This document shows positions 1-5,388 of a stretch of 5,388 bases of DNA, in pieces. A program made the translations under genes and the position numbers. The notes beneath the pieces are model-generated. The model did no database searches and was not told the origin of the DNA. It worked only from the letters and a program-made list of their open reading frames with translations. The stretch's first letter is position 1, and each line of letters begins with the position of its first letter. Source of the stretch: JAZSQZ01 sp045538175 (lineage in GTDB: Bacteria > Bacillota > Clostridia > Christensenellales > UBA1242); the NCBI GenBank assembly GCA_045538175.1, contig JAZSQZ010000042.1, forward strand, positions 1 through 5,388, given 5' to 3'.

Positions 1-2
1 TT

Positions 3-740
3 ATAAATTTTTCAATTGATGGCAAAAACATCAACAAAAACTGTGGTGCAACAAACTTAGAAATGTTAAAAAATTATGTTGTTGCAAAAAAGTATGATAT
101 AGGTTTTGCCTTCGACGGTGACGCTGATAGGATTATGATTGTAGATAAAAATGGTAAGGAAATTGACGGTGACGATATTTTATATTTGCTTGTAAATTCA
201 AAAATGCAAATTTCAAAAAATACCGTTGTTGGCACGGTAATGACAAATTTTGGACTAGAAAACTTCCTTAAGCAAAAAGATGTTGTTTTAAAACGAGTGG
301 GTGTTGGGGATAAATACATAAAAGAATGTATGGTAAAAAATGATTTTTCTTTAGGTGGAGAAAGCAGTGGTCATATTATTACAAACGAAAATTGTACAGG
401 GGACGCAGTCTATGTTGCAACAAAAATTATTTCAATTTTAAGTGACACAAAAAAGTCGATTGATGAGTTGTTGTCTAACTTTGAAAAATATCCAAACAAG
501 TTGGTAAACATAAAAGTCGATGATAATTTAAAAGAACAAATTATGAATTCAGTTTTTATTAAAGATATTATTGCAAAGTATCAAAAAGTTTTTAATAACA
601 ATGGCAGAATTTTAATCCGTGCAAGTGGCACAGAGCCATTGATTCGAGTGCTGGTTGAGGGGCGATTTAAAAAAGACGTAGACTTTGTTATAAATGGTTT
701 ATGCTGTGAGATGCAAAAATATATAGAAAAGATTGTTTGA
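3..740 (+). CDS. glmM: Phosphoglucosamine mutase GlmM, C-terminal part (5' end outside window)
   Basis: GlmM interconverts glucosamine-6-phosphate and glucosamine-1-phosphate in the cytoplasm, on the route to UDP-GlcNAc for peptidoglycan. The open frame continues to the left edge: codons from position 3 read INFSIDGKNINKNCGATNLE, which matches the family, so the ATG at 63 is internal. The visible 245 residues hold the metal-binding loop FDGDADR (fragment residues 37-43), the sugar-binding loop GGESSGH (118-124) and the phosphate-binding loop RASGTEPLIRV (206-216). Compared with the usual length of about 445, roughly 200 residues are missing, including the active-site serine loop. The stop is TGA. 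Other members of the alpha-D-phosphohexomutase family (phosphomannomutase type) are possible, but the CGATNLE and RASGTEPLIRVLVEG segments fit GlmM best. ung follows after 30 bp with no terminator between. Confidence 0.93.
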   Translation: MNFSIDGKNINKNCGATNLEMLKNYVVAKKYDIGFAFDGDADRIMIVDKNGKEIDGDDILYLLVNSKMQISKNTVVGTVMTNFGLENFLKQKDVVLKRVGVGDKYIKECMVKNDFSLGGESSGHIITNENCTGDAVYVATKIISILSDTKKSIDELLSNFEKYPNKLVNIKVDDNLKEQIMNSVFIKDIIAKYQKVFNNNGRILIRASGTEPLIRVLVEGRFKKDVDFVINGLCCEMQKYIEKIV

Positions 741-764
741 AAATATATCTAAATTTGATATAAT
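737..764 (+). promoter_or_regulatory. Extended -10 promoter for ung
   Basis: TTGAAA (737-742), a 16-bp spacer, then TATAAT (759-764) preceded by TG one base upstream (756-757), an extended -10 element. The -35 overlaps the glmM stop codon. The expected transcription start, about 7 bases after the -10, falls on the ung ATG at 771. Seen in sequence; not tested. Confidence 0.65.
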
Positions 765-770
765 ATTGTT

Positions 771-1469
771 ATGCTATATATAACAAAAAATTGGTTTAAT
801 TTACTTAAAGATGAATTCGATAAGGAGTACTTTAAAAAACTTCAGGACTTCCTTAAAAAAGAATATTCAACTTATACAATATATCCTGAAAGCAAAAATG
901 TTTTTGCAGCACTTAATTACACAAAATTCGAAGATGTAAAAGTTGTCATAATCGGTCAAGACCCATATATAAATCCGGGGCAAGCACACGGACTTTGTTT
1001 TTCAGTTGAAAAAGTTGCACCACCACCAAGTTTGGTAAACATTTATAAAGAGTTAAAAGACGAACTCGGTTGCTATATTCCAAATCACGGTAATCTCACA
1101 AAGTGGGCAAGTCAAGGTGTTTTACTTTTAAACAGCGTGTTGACTGTAAGACAAGGTGCTTCGTTTAGTCACAAAAATATGGGTTGGGAAAAGTTTACAC
1201 GAAGGGTAATCGAAGAACTTGCAAAAAGAGAAAAACCAATCGTATTTATGTTGTGGGGCGCAGGTGCGAGAAGTATTGTTAAAGACCTAGATTTATCAAA
1301 CCATTATGTTCTAACTTGTGCACACCCAAGTCCACTTTCAGCATATAACGGCTTCTTCGGTTGCAATCATTTTAAACTTTGCAACGAGTTTTTGTCAAAA
1401 AACAAGCAAACCCCTATAGATTGGCAAATCGAAAACAAAGACTTAAATCTTTTTGATATGATAAAATAG
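771..1469 (+). CDS. ung: Uracil-DNA glycosylase, family 1 (UNG)
   Basis: UNG removes uracil from DNA as the first step of base excision repair. The 232 residues match the usual bacterial length. Motifs in order are the water-activating loop GQDPY (62-66) with catalytic Asp64, the Pro-rich loop PPPSL (84-88), LLLN (118-121) with the uracil-reading Asn121, LLWG-like MLWG (160-163), and the HPSPLS loop (185-190) with His185. The segment GFFGCNHF (194-201) and the near-terminal TPIDW (214-218) are also typical. Odd point: the residue after GQDPY is Ile67 where family members normally have His. The ATG is chosen because the N-terminus (NWFNLLKDEF) aligns with the family start. There is no Shine-Dalgarno site; the promoter abuts the ATG, suggesting leaderless translation. 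A terminator lies at 1562-1600. Confidence 0.96.
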   Translation: MLYITKNWFNLLKDEFDKEYFKKLQDFLKKEYSTYTIYPESKNVFAALNYTKFEDVKVVIIGQDPYINPGQAHGLCFSVEKVAPPPSLVNIYKELKDELGCYIPNHGNLTKWASQGVLLLNSVLTVRQGASFSHKNMGWEKFTRRVIEELAKREKPIVFMLWGAGARSIVKDLDLSNHYVLTCAHPSPLSAYNGFFGCNHFKLCNEFLSKNKQTPIDWQIENKDLNLFDMIK

Positions 1470-1530
1470 TTAGAAGTTAAAAATTCGCTATCTAGATAAA
1501 AATTATTTAATCATTAACTTTTATAAACTA
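1467..1530. repeat. Weak interrupted inverted repeat after ung
   Basis: TAGTT (1467-1471) and AAGTTAA (1474-1480) are mirrored by TTAACTT (1514-1520) and AACTA (1526-1530). Inside lies the perfect 10-bp palindrome TATCTAGATA (1489-1498). It could fold in the ung 3' untranslated RNA or be a protein site, but DNA this A/T-rich makes such patterns by chance. Confidence 0.3.
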
Positions 1531-1561
1531 TCAAAATTTTACATAAAAATATTCATACAGC

Positions 1562-1600
1562 AAAACACCATAGTTATAAAATTATAACCATGGTGTTTTT
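1562..1600 (+). terminator. Rho-independent terminator of ung
   Basis: The arm AAAACACCATAGTTATAA (1562-1579) pairs with TTATAACCATGGTGTTTT (1582-1599) with one A/C mismatch (1572/1589), and a T run follows at 1596-1600. Because the left arm starts with an A run, it could also act on the other strand, although no minus-strand gene ends here. Confidence 0.85.
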
Positions 1601-1619
1601 ATAAAATTTTTTATAATGA

Positions 1620-1648
1620 TAGAAAAATTTTTAATAATATATTATAAT
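1620..1648 (+). promoter_or_regulatory. Promoter for the HNH gene
   Basis: TAGAAA (1620-1625, 4 of 6 matches to TTGACA), a 17-bp spacer and a perfect TATAAT (1643-1648). It lies between the upstream terminator and the ribosome binding site, so the HNH gene has its own transcription start near 1655. The surrounding A/T richness lowers certainty. Confidence 0.55.
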
Positions 1649-1655
1649 TAGTCGT

Positions 1656-1661
1656 AAGGAG
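1656..1661 (+). promoter_or_regulatory. Shine-Dalgarno site fixing the TTG start of the HNH gene
   Basis: AAGGAG lies 7 bases before the TTG at 1669. The transcription start predicted from the promoter is almost at this site, giving a very short leader. It is the only good ribosome binding site near this start. Confidence 0.85.
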
Positions 1662-1668
1662 TTTTATT

Positions 1669-2484
1669 TTGGGACTTTTAATTTCGGTTTGTGTGTTTGG
1701 GATTATTTTTTTGGTTATATTTCTTTTAAAAATAAGAGAGAAGAAATATACTGTGTTTTTGATAAAAAATAGCATTTCTCTTAATGAACTGTTTATGATA
1801 AATAATAAATATAAATTTTATGAATCATCAGGGATTTTTAATGAAACTTTTACATATGATAATGAAAAACACTTTGAAAATATATCTTGTGAAGATTATT
1901 TGATTTATCAATTACAATTTAAGAAATATGAGATAAAAAAAGAAATAGCGTTTATCAATCAAAACAATGAAAATAATTTATCGTATCTTAAAGAAATCAT
2001 AGAAGTTAAAGATTTTGGAAGGTACTCTTCCAGCACTAAAAGATATAAGACAGGTTATTTGTTAAAGTTGGAGGAGAGACTTTTTGAAAAAAATATAATA
2101 AAGCCTAGAACAAATTTTTATATATTTGTAACCCTTCGTTATGCAAAAATGAGTGGTGAAGTTTGTGATATAAAAAGAGAAATCTTTGATAGTAAGCAGA
2201 TTTCTAGTTTGATTGATAGATTAAATGATAAAAATAGAAATTTTTATAATGACAGAGAAATATGGGAATCTTTGTGTAGAGTAGAAAGGGGCCGTGTATC
2301 TAACAAAATAAGATTTTCTATTTATGAAAGAGATAATTATAGATGTAGGGTTTGTGGCAGAAAAACTTCAGACTTGGAAATAGATCATATAAAACCAATA
2401 TCAAAGGGTGGCAAAAGCGATTATGATAATTTGCAAACCCTTTGTAGAATGTGTAATAAAAATAAGGGAGATACATTTTTTTAA
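1669..2484 (+). CDS. Membrane-anchored HNH endonuclease-like protein
   Basis: 271 residues, TTG start. Residues 3-20 form one hydrophobic helix followed by basic KIREKK, so by the positive-inside rule the rest should face the cytoplasm. Residues about 25-210 are charged and of no family I recognise. Residues 215-269 are an HNH domain of the McrA-like type: zinc pairs C226/C229 and C259/C262, core DH (239-240) and N254, ending CNKNKGD. HNH domains of this type are metal-dependent nucleases that nick or cut DNA, so nuclease activity is likely; target and role are unknown. The gene is bounded by terminators on both sides and converges on the IlvD-like gene 31 bp away. It uses many AGA, ATA and A/T-ending codons, visibly more than glmM or ung, which hints at acquisition. 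A role in DNA uptake or defence is possible but not shown. Confidence 0.87.
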   Translation: MGLLISVCVFGIIFLVIFLLKIREKKYTVFLIKNSISLNELFMINNKYKFYESSGIFNETFTYDNEKHFENISCEDYLIYQLQFKKYEIKKEIAFINQNNENNLSYLKEIIEVKDFGRYSSSTKRYKTGYLLKLEERLFEKNIIKPRTNFYIFVTLRYAKMSGEVCDIKREIFDSKQISSLIDRLNDKNRNFYNDREIWESLCRVERGRVSNKIRFSIYERDNYRCRVCGRKTSDLEIDHIKPISKGGKSDYDNLQTLCRMCNKNKGDTFF

Positions 2485-2487
2485 TAA

Positions 2488-2513
2488 AAAAACCACGAGT
2501 AATCGTGGTTTTT
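2488..2513. terminator. Bidirectional rho-independent terminator between convergent genes
   Basis: A perfect 11-bp stem, AAAAACCACGA (2488-2498) with TCGTGGTTTTT (2503-2513), around a GTAA loop. T runs follow the GC-rich stem on both strands, so it can end the HNH transcript on plus and the IlvD-like transcript on minus. It fills nearly all of the 31-bp gap between the two stop codons. Confidence 0.93.
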
Positions 2514-2515
2514 AT

Positions 2516-4087
2516 TTATTTAATATTTTTTAAGTAATGCTTGATAAATGCTGGGATTTCTTTAACTTCTTTAACAAATTTCTTTTGTCTTGTGTTAAAT
2601 TCTTTTGCATTTATTTCTGCATTGATTCTGCCTTTAACAAAGTCGATTTCGATTGTGTCGCCTTCTTTAATGTAGGCAAGGTTGCCGCCGTTTGTTTCAG
2701 GTGTAATGTTGCCAATAACAACTGTATTTGCTTCGTCTGGAACTTCGCCATCGGTAATAATTATGATGTCGTTTTGTTTTTCCATTGATTCAACTGCTAT
2801 TGCAGATTGAGAAACGATTGTACCACCAAGACCTGAAACTTTGCCAGCGTTTTGAATAACAAGTACGCCTTTTTCAAAAGCTCTGTTTAAGATTGCATTT
2901 GCACCTTCTTCATCGCTCTTTACAACATATGCTTTGCCTTCAAATTTTGTAAGGTCTGTTGGAATATTGATTGTTTTTGCAATTGCATATCTTTCAGCAA
3001 TATTGCCGTGGAGAAGTGTAAAGCTATCTTTTGTAACCTTTTCAAAGCCTTCTGCTTTTTTAACAGTTGAGAAGATTTCTGTGATTGTAGCTCCTGAGTA
3101 AACTTTTGCACTTTCGTCTAAAAGTTTAAGTGTTGAAAGTGTTTTAAGTAATCCTGCAACACCCTTATTTGCAGCAAAGTCTGCAATAGTTGTATTTTTT
3201 GTATCAACAAGTACAGGAACATTTTTAACAAGGTCAAATAATTTTTCGATTTTATAATCGATTTCAAGTTCGTCATAAAGATTTAAAATATTGTTAAATA
3301 CTTGTGTGCTGCCACCTAAAGCTGCATTTATAACTAAGGCATTTTGTAGCATTTTTTTGCTTAGGAGTTTTTTAACATTTGCTCTATCTTTTACAAGACT
3401 TACAATTGTTGTTGCGCTTTGTTTTGCAATTTGTTCTCTTTCGATACTTCCTGATGGGGCAGTACCTGAGTTTTTAACTGCAAGACCGATTCCTTCAAAA
3501 ACAAGGTTCAAAATATTTTCTGTAGAGAAACCTACGCCATTTCCAAGGTTTTCGATTTGTTGTGTTTCGTTTTCTTGAATCTCAAAAGCATTGCATTTGT
3601 TGATTGCAAGTTGACCAGCCATAGAAACAAGTTCTTTTAATGTTTTGCCTTTTTGAATTGGAGAAGGACCAACACTTAAAACAACAGTTGGAAGGGATTG
3701 TCTAATTGCACTTCTTAAAAAACCGATATTTGAACTTAAGCCTTTGCTGATTAAGATTACGCCATCAAACATTTTTTCAGTAAGCAAAAGTTCCATAAAA
3801 CCTGTGAGTTGTTCTTTGTAAACTTCGATTAAATTGCTTTGATTTGTAAATGATTTGTATCTATCATTAAGGGTAGGTATTAAAACAATTTCAGTTTCGA
3901 TGTTGTTTTTGTGAATTTCTCTTTCAACGGTTTTTGCAAGATTATATGCGTAGTTTCTGCTTGTAGAGAAGTTTTCTTCGCTAACAATAATACCAATTCT
4001 AATATTTGCATTTTCTTCAATGTTTAACATTCTGTTCTTTGCATCTTCTGCAATAGTTTGAATATCTTTTACTTTAATTTTTGCCAT
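2516..4087 (-). CDS. IlvD/Edd-family protein lacking Fe-S and catalytic residues (probable pseudoenzyme)
   Basis: 523 residues with the dehydratase fold of IlvD (dihydroxy-acid dehydratase) and Edd. Family landmarks: FDGVILIS (107-114), NALVINAALGGSTQ (249-262), the following EIDYKIEKLFDLVKNVPVL segment, LLHGNIAER (358-366), KFEGKAYVV (381-389) and IIIITDG (441-447). Active members need three Cys for a [2Fe-2S] or [4Fe-4S] cluster, a Mg site including the Asp-Lys of the CDK motif, and a catalytic Ser in TDGRFSGG. Here CDK reads GLS (116-118), the CGxC motif reads LGNG (181-184), the EGP glutamate is Ala414, and TDGRFS reads TDGEVP (445-450). The whole protein has one Cys (165). The frame is intact with a good GGAGG site 10 bases before the ATG, so it is a maintained gene, not a decayed one. 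It is slightly shorter than usual (about 550-620). Substrate or partner unknown; do not annotate as a working dehydratase. Confidence 0.85.
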   Translation of the reverse strand: MAKIKVKDIQTIAEDAKNRMLNIEENANIRIGIIVSEENFSTSRNYAYNLAKTVEREIHKNNIETEIVLIPTLNDRYKSFTNQSNLIEVYKEQLTGFMELLLTEKMFDGVILISKGLSSNIGFLRSAIRQSLPTVVLSVGPSPIQKGKTLKELVSMAGQLAINKCNAFEIQENETQQIENLGNGVGFSTENILNLVFEGIGLAVKNSGTAPSGSIEREQIAKQSATTIVSLVKDRANVKKLLSKKMLQNALVINAALGGSTQVFNNILNLYDELEIDYKIEKLFDLVKNVPVLVDTKNTTIADFAANKGVAGLLKTLSTLKLLDESAKVYSGATITEIFSTVKKAEGFEKVTKDSFTLLHGNIAERYAIAKTINIPTDLTKFEGKAYVVKSDEEGANAILNRAFEKGVLVIQNAGKVSGLGGTIVSQSAIAVESMEKQNDIIIITDGEVPDEANTVVIGNITPETNGGNLAYIKEGDTIEIDFVKGRINAEINAKEFNTRQKKFVKEVKEIPAFIKHYLKNIK

Positions 4088-4097
4088 ACAATCTTTT

Positions 4098-4102
4098 CCT
4101 CC
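4098..4102 (-). promoter_or_regulatory. Shine-Dalgarno site of the IlvD-like gene
   Basis: Minus-strand GGAGG lies 10 bases before the ATG at 4087, within CGGAGGAAAAG. The spacing is on the long side but this is the only candidate and it supports the chosen start. Confidence 0.8.
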
Positions 4103-4129
4103 GTTATTTTTATTAAAAAAATTGGTCTA

Positions 4130-4158
4130 ATCTTAACAAAGAAAAGCCAATCTAATTT
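4130..4158 (-). promoter_or_regulatory. Weak possible promoter for the IlvD-like gene
   Basis: On minus, TAAGAT (4135-4130) has an upstream TG in the extended -10 position (TGtTAAGAT), with a poor -35 (AAATTA, 4158-4153) at 17 bp. It would give a leader of about 36 bases. Alternatively the gene is read through from the SRP RNA promoter. Confidence 0.3.
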
Positions 4159-4214
4159 TTTTATAATGTTGTGCATCCTTTTTTGTTATACAATGCAGTA
4201 TAGTGTTTTGAATT

Positions 4215-4433
4215 TTCAAACTCCACTAAAGCTACCTTATGGCACATCTTTAGATCCCCTTAATGCTGCTACCGTCAGGTTCTGACATGGTTCAAGGTTA
4301 AAAATTGCATAAGACCTTAATTTCAACATTCAAAAATCAACTCTTGTAAAACATTGCATACCGAGAAAGGCATTCAACTCTACTGTAGCGGGTTGTAGAT
4401 GCAGGGCACCGCTAGCTCCCCGTCTAGCACAAC
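4215..4433 (-). ncRNA. ffs: Signal recognition particle RNA, large Gram-positive type
   Basis: This RNA is the scaffold of the SRP, which pairs with Ffh and directs nascent membrane and secreted proteins to the translocon. Read on minus, the 5' part GTGCTAGACGGGGAG and GCGGTGCCCTG (about 4430-4401) is the Alu domain typical of Clostridium and Bacillus SRP RNAs; TAGCGG (4414-4409) pairs with CCGCTA (4391-4386). The 3' part holds the Ffh-binding hairpin, CCATGTCAG...GGTAGCAGC (about 4290-4265), with tetraloop TGAC (4277-4274) closed by CC/GG, followed by ATTAAG and later GTGCCATAAGGTAGC. The 5' end agrees with the promoter; the 3' end is uncertain by about 15 bases. About 220 nt, somewhat shorter than the ~270 nt of B. 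subtilis. Confidence 0.94.
4262..4290 (-). other. SRP RNA Ffh-binding hairpin with UGAC tetraloop
   Basis: Aligned base for base with the common GTCAGGTCCGGAAGGAAGCAGC, this copy reads GTCAGAACCTGACGGTAGCAGC. The GGAA tetraloop is UGAC (URRC class), and a U-A pair next to the loop stem is swapped to A-U on both sides, keeping the helix. The AGCAG side of the symmetric loop is intact, while CAGG on the other side is CAGA. Confidence 0.85.
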
Positions 4434-4439
4434 ATAAGT

Positions 4440-4468
4440 ATTATAAAGTATTTTTTTTATTTTTGCAA
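4440..4468 (-). promoter_or_regulatory. Strong promoter of the SRP RNA gene
   Basis: On minus, TTGCAA (4468-4463), a 17-bp A/T-rich spacer and a perfect TATAAT (4445-4440). The predicted start near 4433 fits the 5' end of the SRP RNA. Confidence 0.82.
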
Positions 4469-4593
4469 CGGGAAAACCGAACAAATTTTTATTCTTTTGA
4501 AAATTTTTGTTACAAAATGTTAAAAATGGAACAAAACGCAGATAATTTTTAGAAAAAATAAGAGATTTAGATTTTTTATAATTGTCAAAATAT

Positions 4594-4622
4594 TTGATAT
4601 ATTTGTATTATTATGTTAAAAT
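4594..4622 (+). promoter_or_regulatory. Promoter of the HEPN-like/CBS gene
   Basis: TTGATA (4594-4599), a 17-bp spacer and TAAAAT (4617-4622) with an extended -10 TG (4614-4615). The predicted start near 4629 gives a leader of about 14 bases carrying the AGGGAG site (4632-4637). An overlapping alternative is TTGTCA (4582-4587) with TATTAT (4606-4611) at 18 bp. Confidence 0.6.
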
Positions 4623-4642
4623 TACGATATTAGGGAGAGTAT

Positions 4643-5388
4643 ATGGCAACAAAAAGTAAGGAAAATAAAGTTGAAAATAAAACACTTGCTGAAAGATTTA
4701 TCGTAGCATACAACAAAATCGATTATTCTTTAAGAACAATTTATGGTTTTAAAAGAAGTATAAGTTATGCTGATCTTATTCGTAAAGCAGTTACAATGAA
4801 TTCTGTCGTAAGAAAATATGAAGATGAGCTTATTGACTATGGTAGACTTAGAAACTCTATTGTTCACAAAACAAATCCAAATTATGTTATTGCTGAACCA
4901 CACGTAGATGTTGTAGAAGAGTTTGAAAAAATTGCAAAGTTAATTTCAACGCCACCTACAGCACTTGAAAGGGTAGGAAGTAAAGATGTTTTAACTCAAG
5001 ACGAAAACGTTTCTCTAAAAGAAATCGTTGAACTTTTTGGTTCTTCTGGATATGGCAATATTCCTATTTATGCTGGCACCCGTTTGGTTGGTGTTGCTTC
5101 AGGTAGCAAAATTATCAAATACATCGGCAAAAAAAGTTTAGAAGGTGTTGATATGAATCAATTCCTTGCAAAAACCCCTATTAAAGATATTATTCAAAAT
5201 GACGTAGACAGCGCACAATGTTTTAAGGTTGCTGATAAGTCTCTCACAATTGAAAAAGCACTTAACTTGTTCTTTGTTGATAGAAGATTGCTTGTAATTA
5301 TCATTACCGAAAATGGTACATATACAGAAAAACCTATAGGCATTGTTACAGCAGCAGACATCTTGGATATGAACGAAGTTATTGAAAA
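4643..5388 (+). CDS. HEPN-like N-terminal domain fused to a CBS pair (3' end outside window)
   Basis: The frame is open from the ATG to the right edge, giving 248 residues. AGGGAG (4632-4637) lies 5 bases before the ATG and sets the start. Residues about 14-103 look all-helical, with RNSIVH at 70-75: this is the Rx4H (RNxxxH) signature of HEPN domains, many of which are metal-independent RNases. IAEPHVDVVEEFEKIAKLI (83-101) follows as a further helix. Residues about 108-170 and 178-245 read as two CBS repeats, the second with PIGIVTAADIL (231-241); paired CBS domains usually bind adenine nucleotides and act as switches. Inferred: a cytoplasmic protein whose helical domain is gated by a nucleotide. 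An RNA-cleaving role is not shown, and some HEPN-like domains are inactive. The gene diverges from the SRP RNA gene. Confidence 0.75.
   Translation, partial: MATKSKENKVENKTLAERFIVAYNKIDYSLRTIYGFKRSISYADLIRKAVTMNSVVRKYEDELIDYGRLRNSIVHKTNPNYVIAEPHVDVVEEFEKIAKLISTPPTALERVGSKDVLTQDENVSLKEIVELFGSSGYGNIPIYAGTRLVGVASGSKIIKYIGKKSLEGVDMNQFLAKTPIKDIIQNDVDSAQCFKVADKSLTIEKALNLFFVDRRLLVIIITENGTYTEKPIGIVTAADILDMNEVIE

Noticed and set aside
74..319. Minus-strand open frame of 81 codons inside glmM
   Set aside because: Fully inside a well-matched glmM frame; no ribosome site or family resemblance.
1..740. Mycoplasma-type genetic code (TGA as Trp)
   Set aside because: glmM ends at TGA exactly where the family ends, and Trp residues in ung use TGG.
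1669..2484. HNH gene as part of a group I or group II intron or insertion sequence
   Set aside because: No reverse transcriptase or transposase, no intron structure and no flanking terminal repeats seen; the TM helix argues against a homing nuclease.
2537..2788. Plus-strand open frame antisense to the IlvD-like gene
   Set aside because: Cys/Phe-rich translation typical of the complement of a coding strand; lies inside a convincing gene.
2920..3111. Second minus-strand frame within the IlvD-like gene
   Set aside because: Out-of-frame shadow; no sign of a frameshift in the main gene.
3291..3578. Plus-strand 95-codon open frame antisense to the IlvD-like gene
   Set aside because: Shadow frame with no ribosome site; hydrophobic look comes from the complementary codons.
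4088..4214. T-box or other amino-acid riboswitch upstream of the IlvD-like gene
   Set aside because: No T-box core sequence and no leader terminator; the space is too short once the SRP RNA is placed.
4058..4285. Plus-strand 75-codon open frame across the IlvD-like start and SRP RNA
   Set aside because: Covers the start of one gene and the conserved SRP RNA hairpin on the other strand; chance frame.

Overview
The window reads as chromosomal DNA from a low-GC Gram-positive bacterium, most likely an uncultured Clostridia-like Bacillota. The reasons are the strong A/T bias, TATAAT-type promoters, purine-rich Shine-Dalgarno sites, and a large SRP RNA with an Alu domain. The glmM gene ends at a TGA stop, which argues for the standard bacterial code and against a Mycoplasma-type code. 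The species assignment is inference.

Layout, left to right: (1) the 3' part of glmM (phosphoglucosamine mutase), cut by the window edge; (2) ung (family 1 uracil-DNA glycosylase), whose extended -10 promoter sits so close to the ATG that the mRNA would be leaderless; (3) a rho-independent terminator, then a TTG-started gene for a membrane-anchored HNH nuclease-like protein with its own promoter and a bidirectional terminator; (4) on the minus strand, a 523-residue IlvD/Edd-fold protein that has lost the residues needed for the Fe-S cluster and for catalysis; (5) upstream of it on the same strand, the SRP RNA gene with a clear promoter; (6) diverging from that, a plus-strand gene running off the right edge, encoding an all-helical N-terminal domain with an RNxxxH (HEPN-like) motif fused to a CBS pair.

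The genes do not form one pathway. glmM, ung and the SRP RNA are housekeeping. The three less ordinary proteins are the membrane HNH protein, the cluster-less IlvD-like protein and the HEPN-like/CBS fusion. The HNH gene looks like a stand-alone cassette bounded by terminators. The IlvD-like gene has no obvious terminator separating it from the SRP RNA gene, so it may be partly read from the SRP promoter. No tRNA, rRNA, CRISPR array, insertion sequence or prophage gene was seen.
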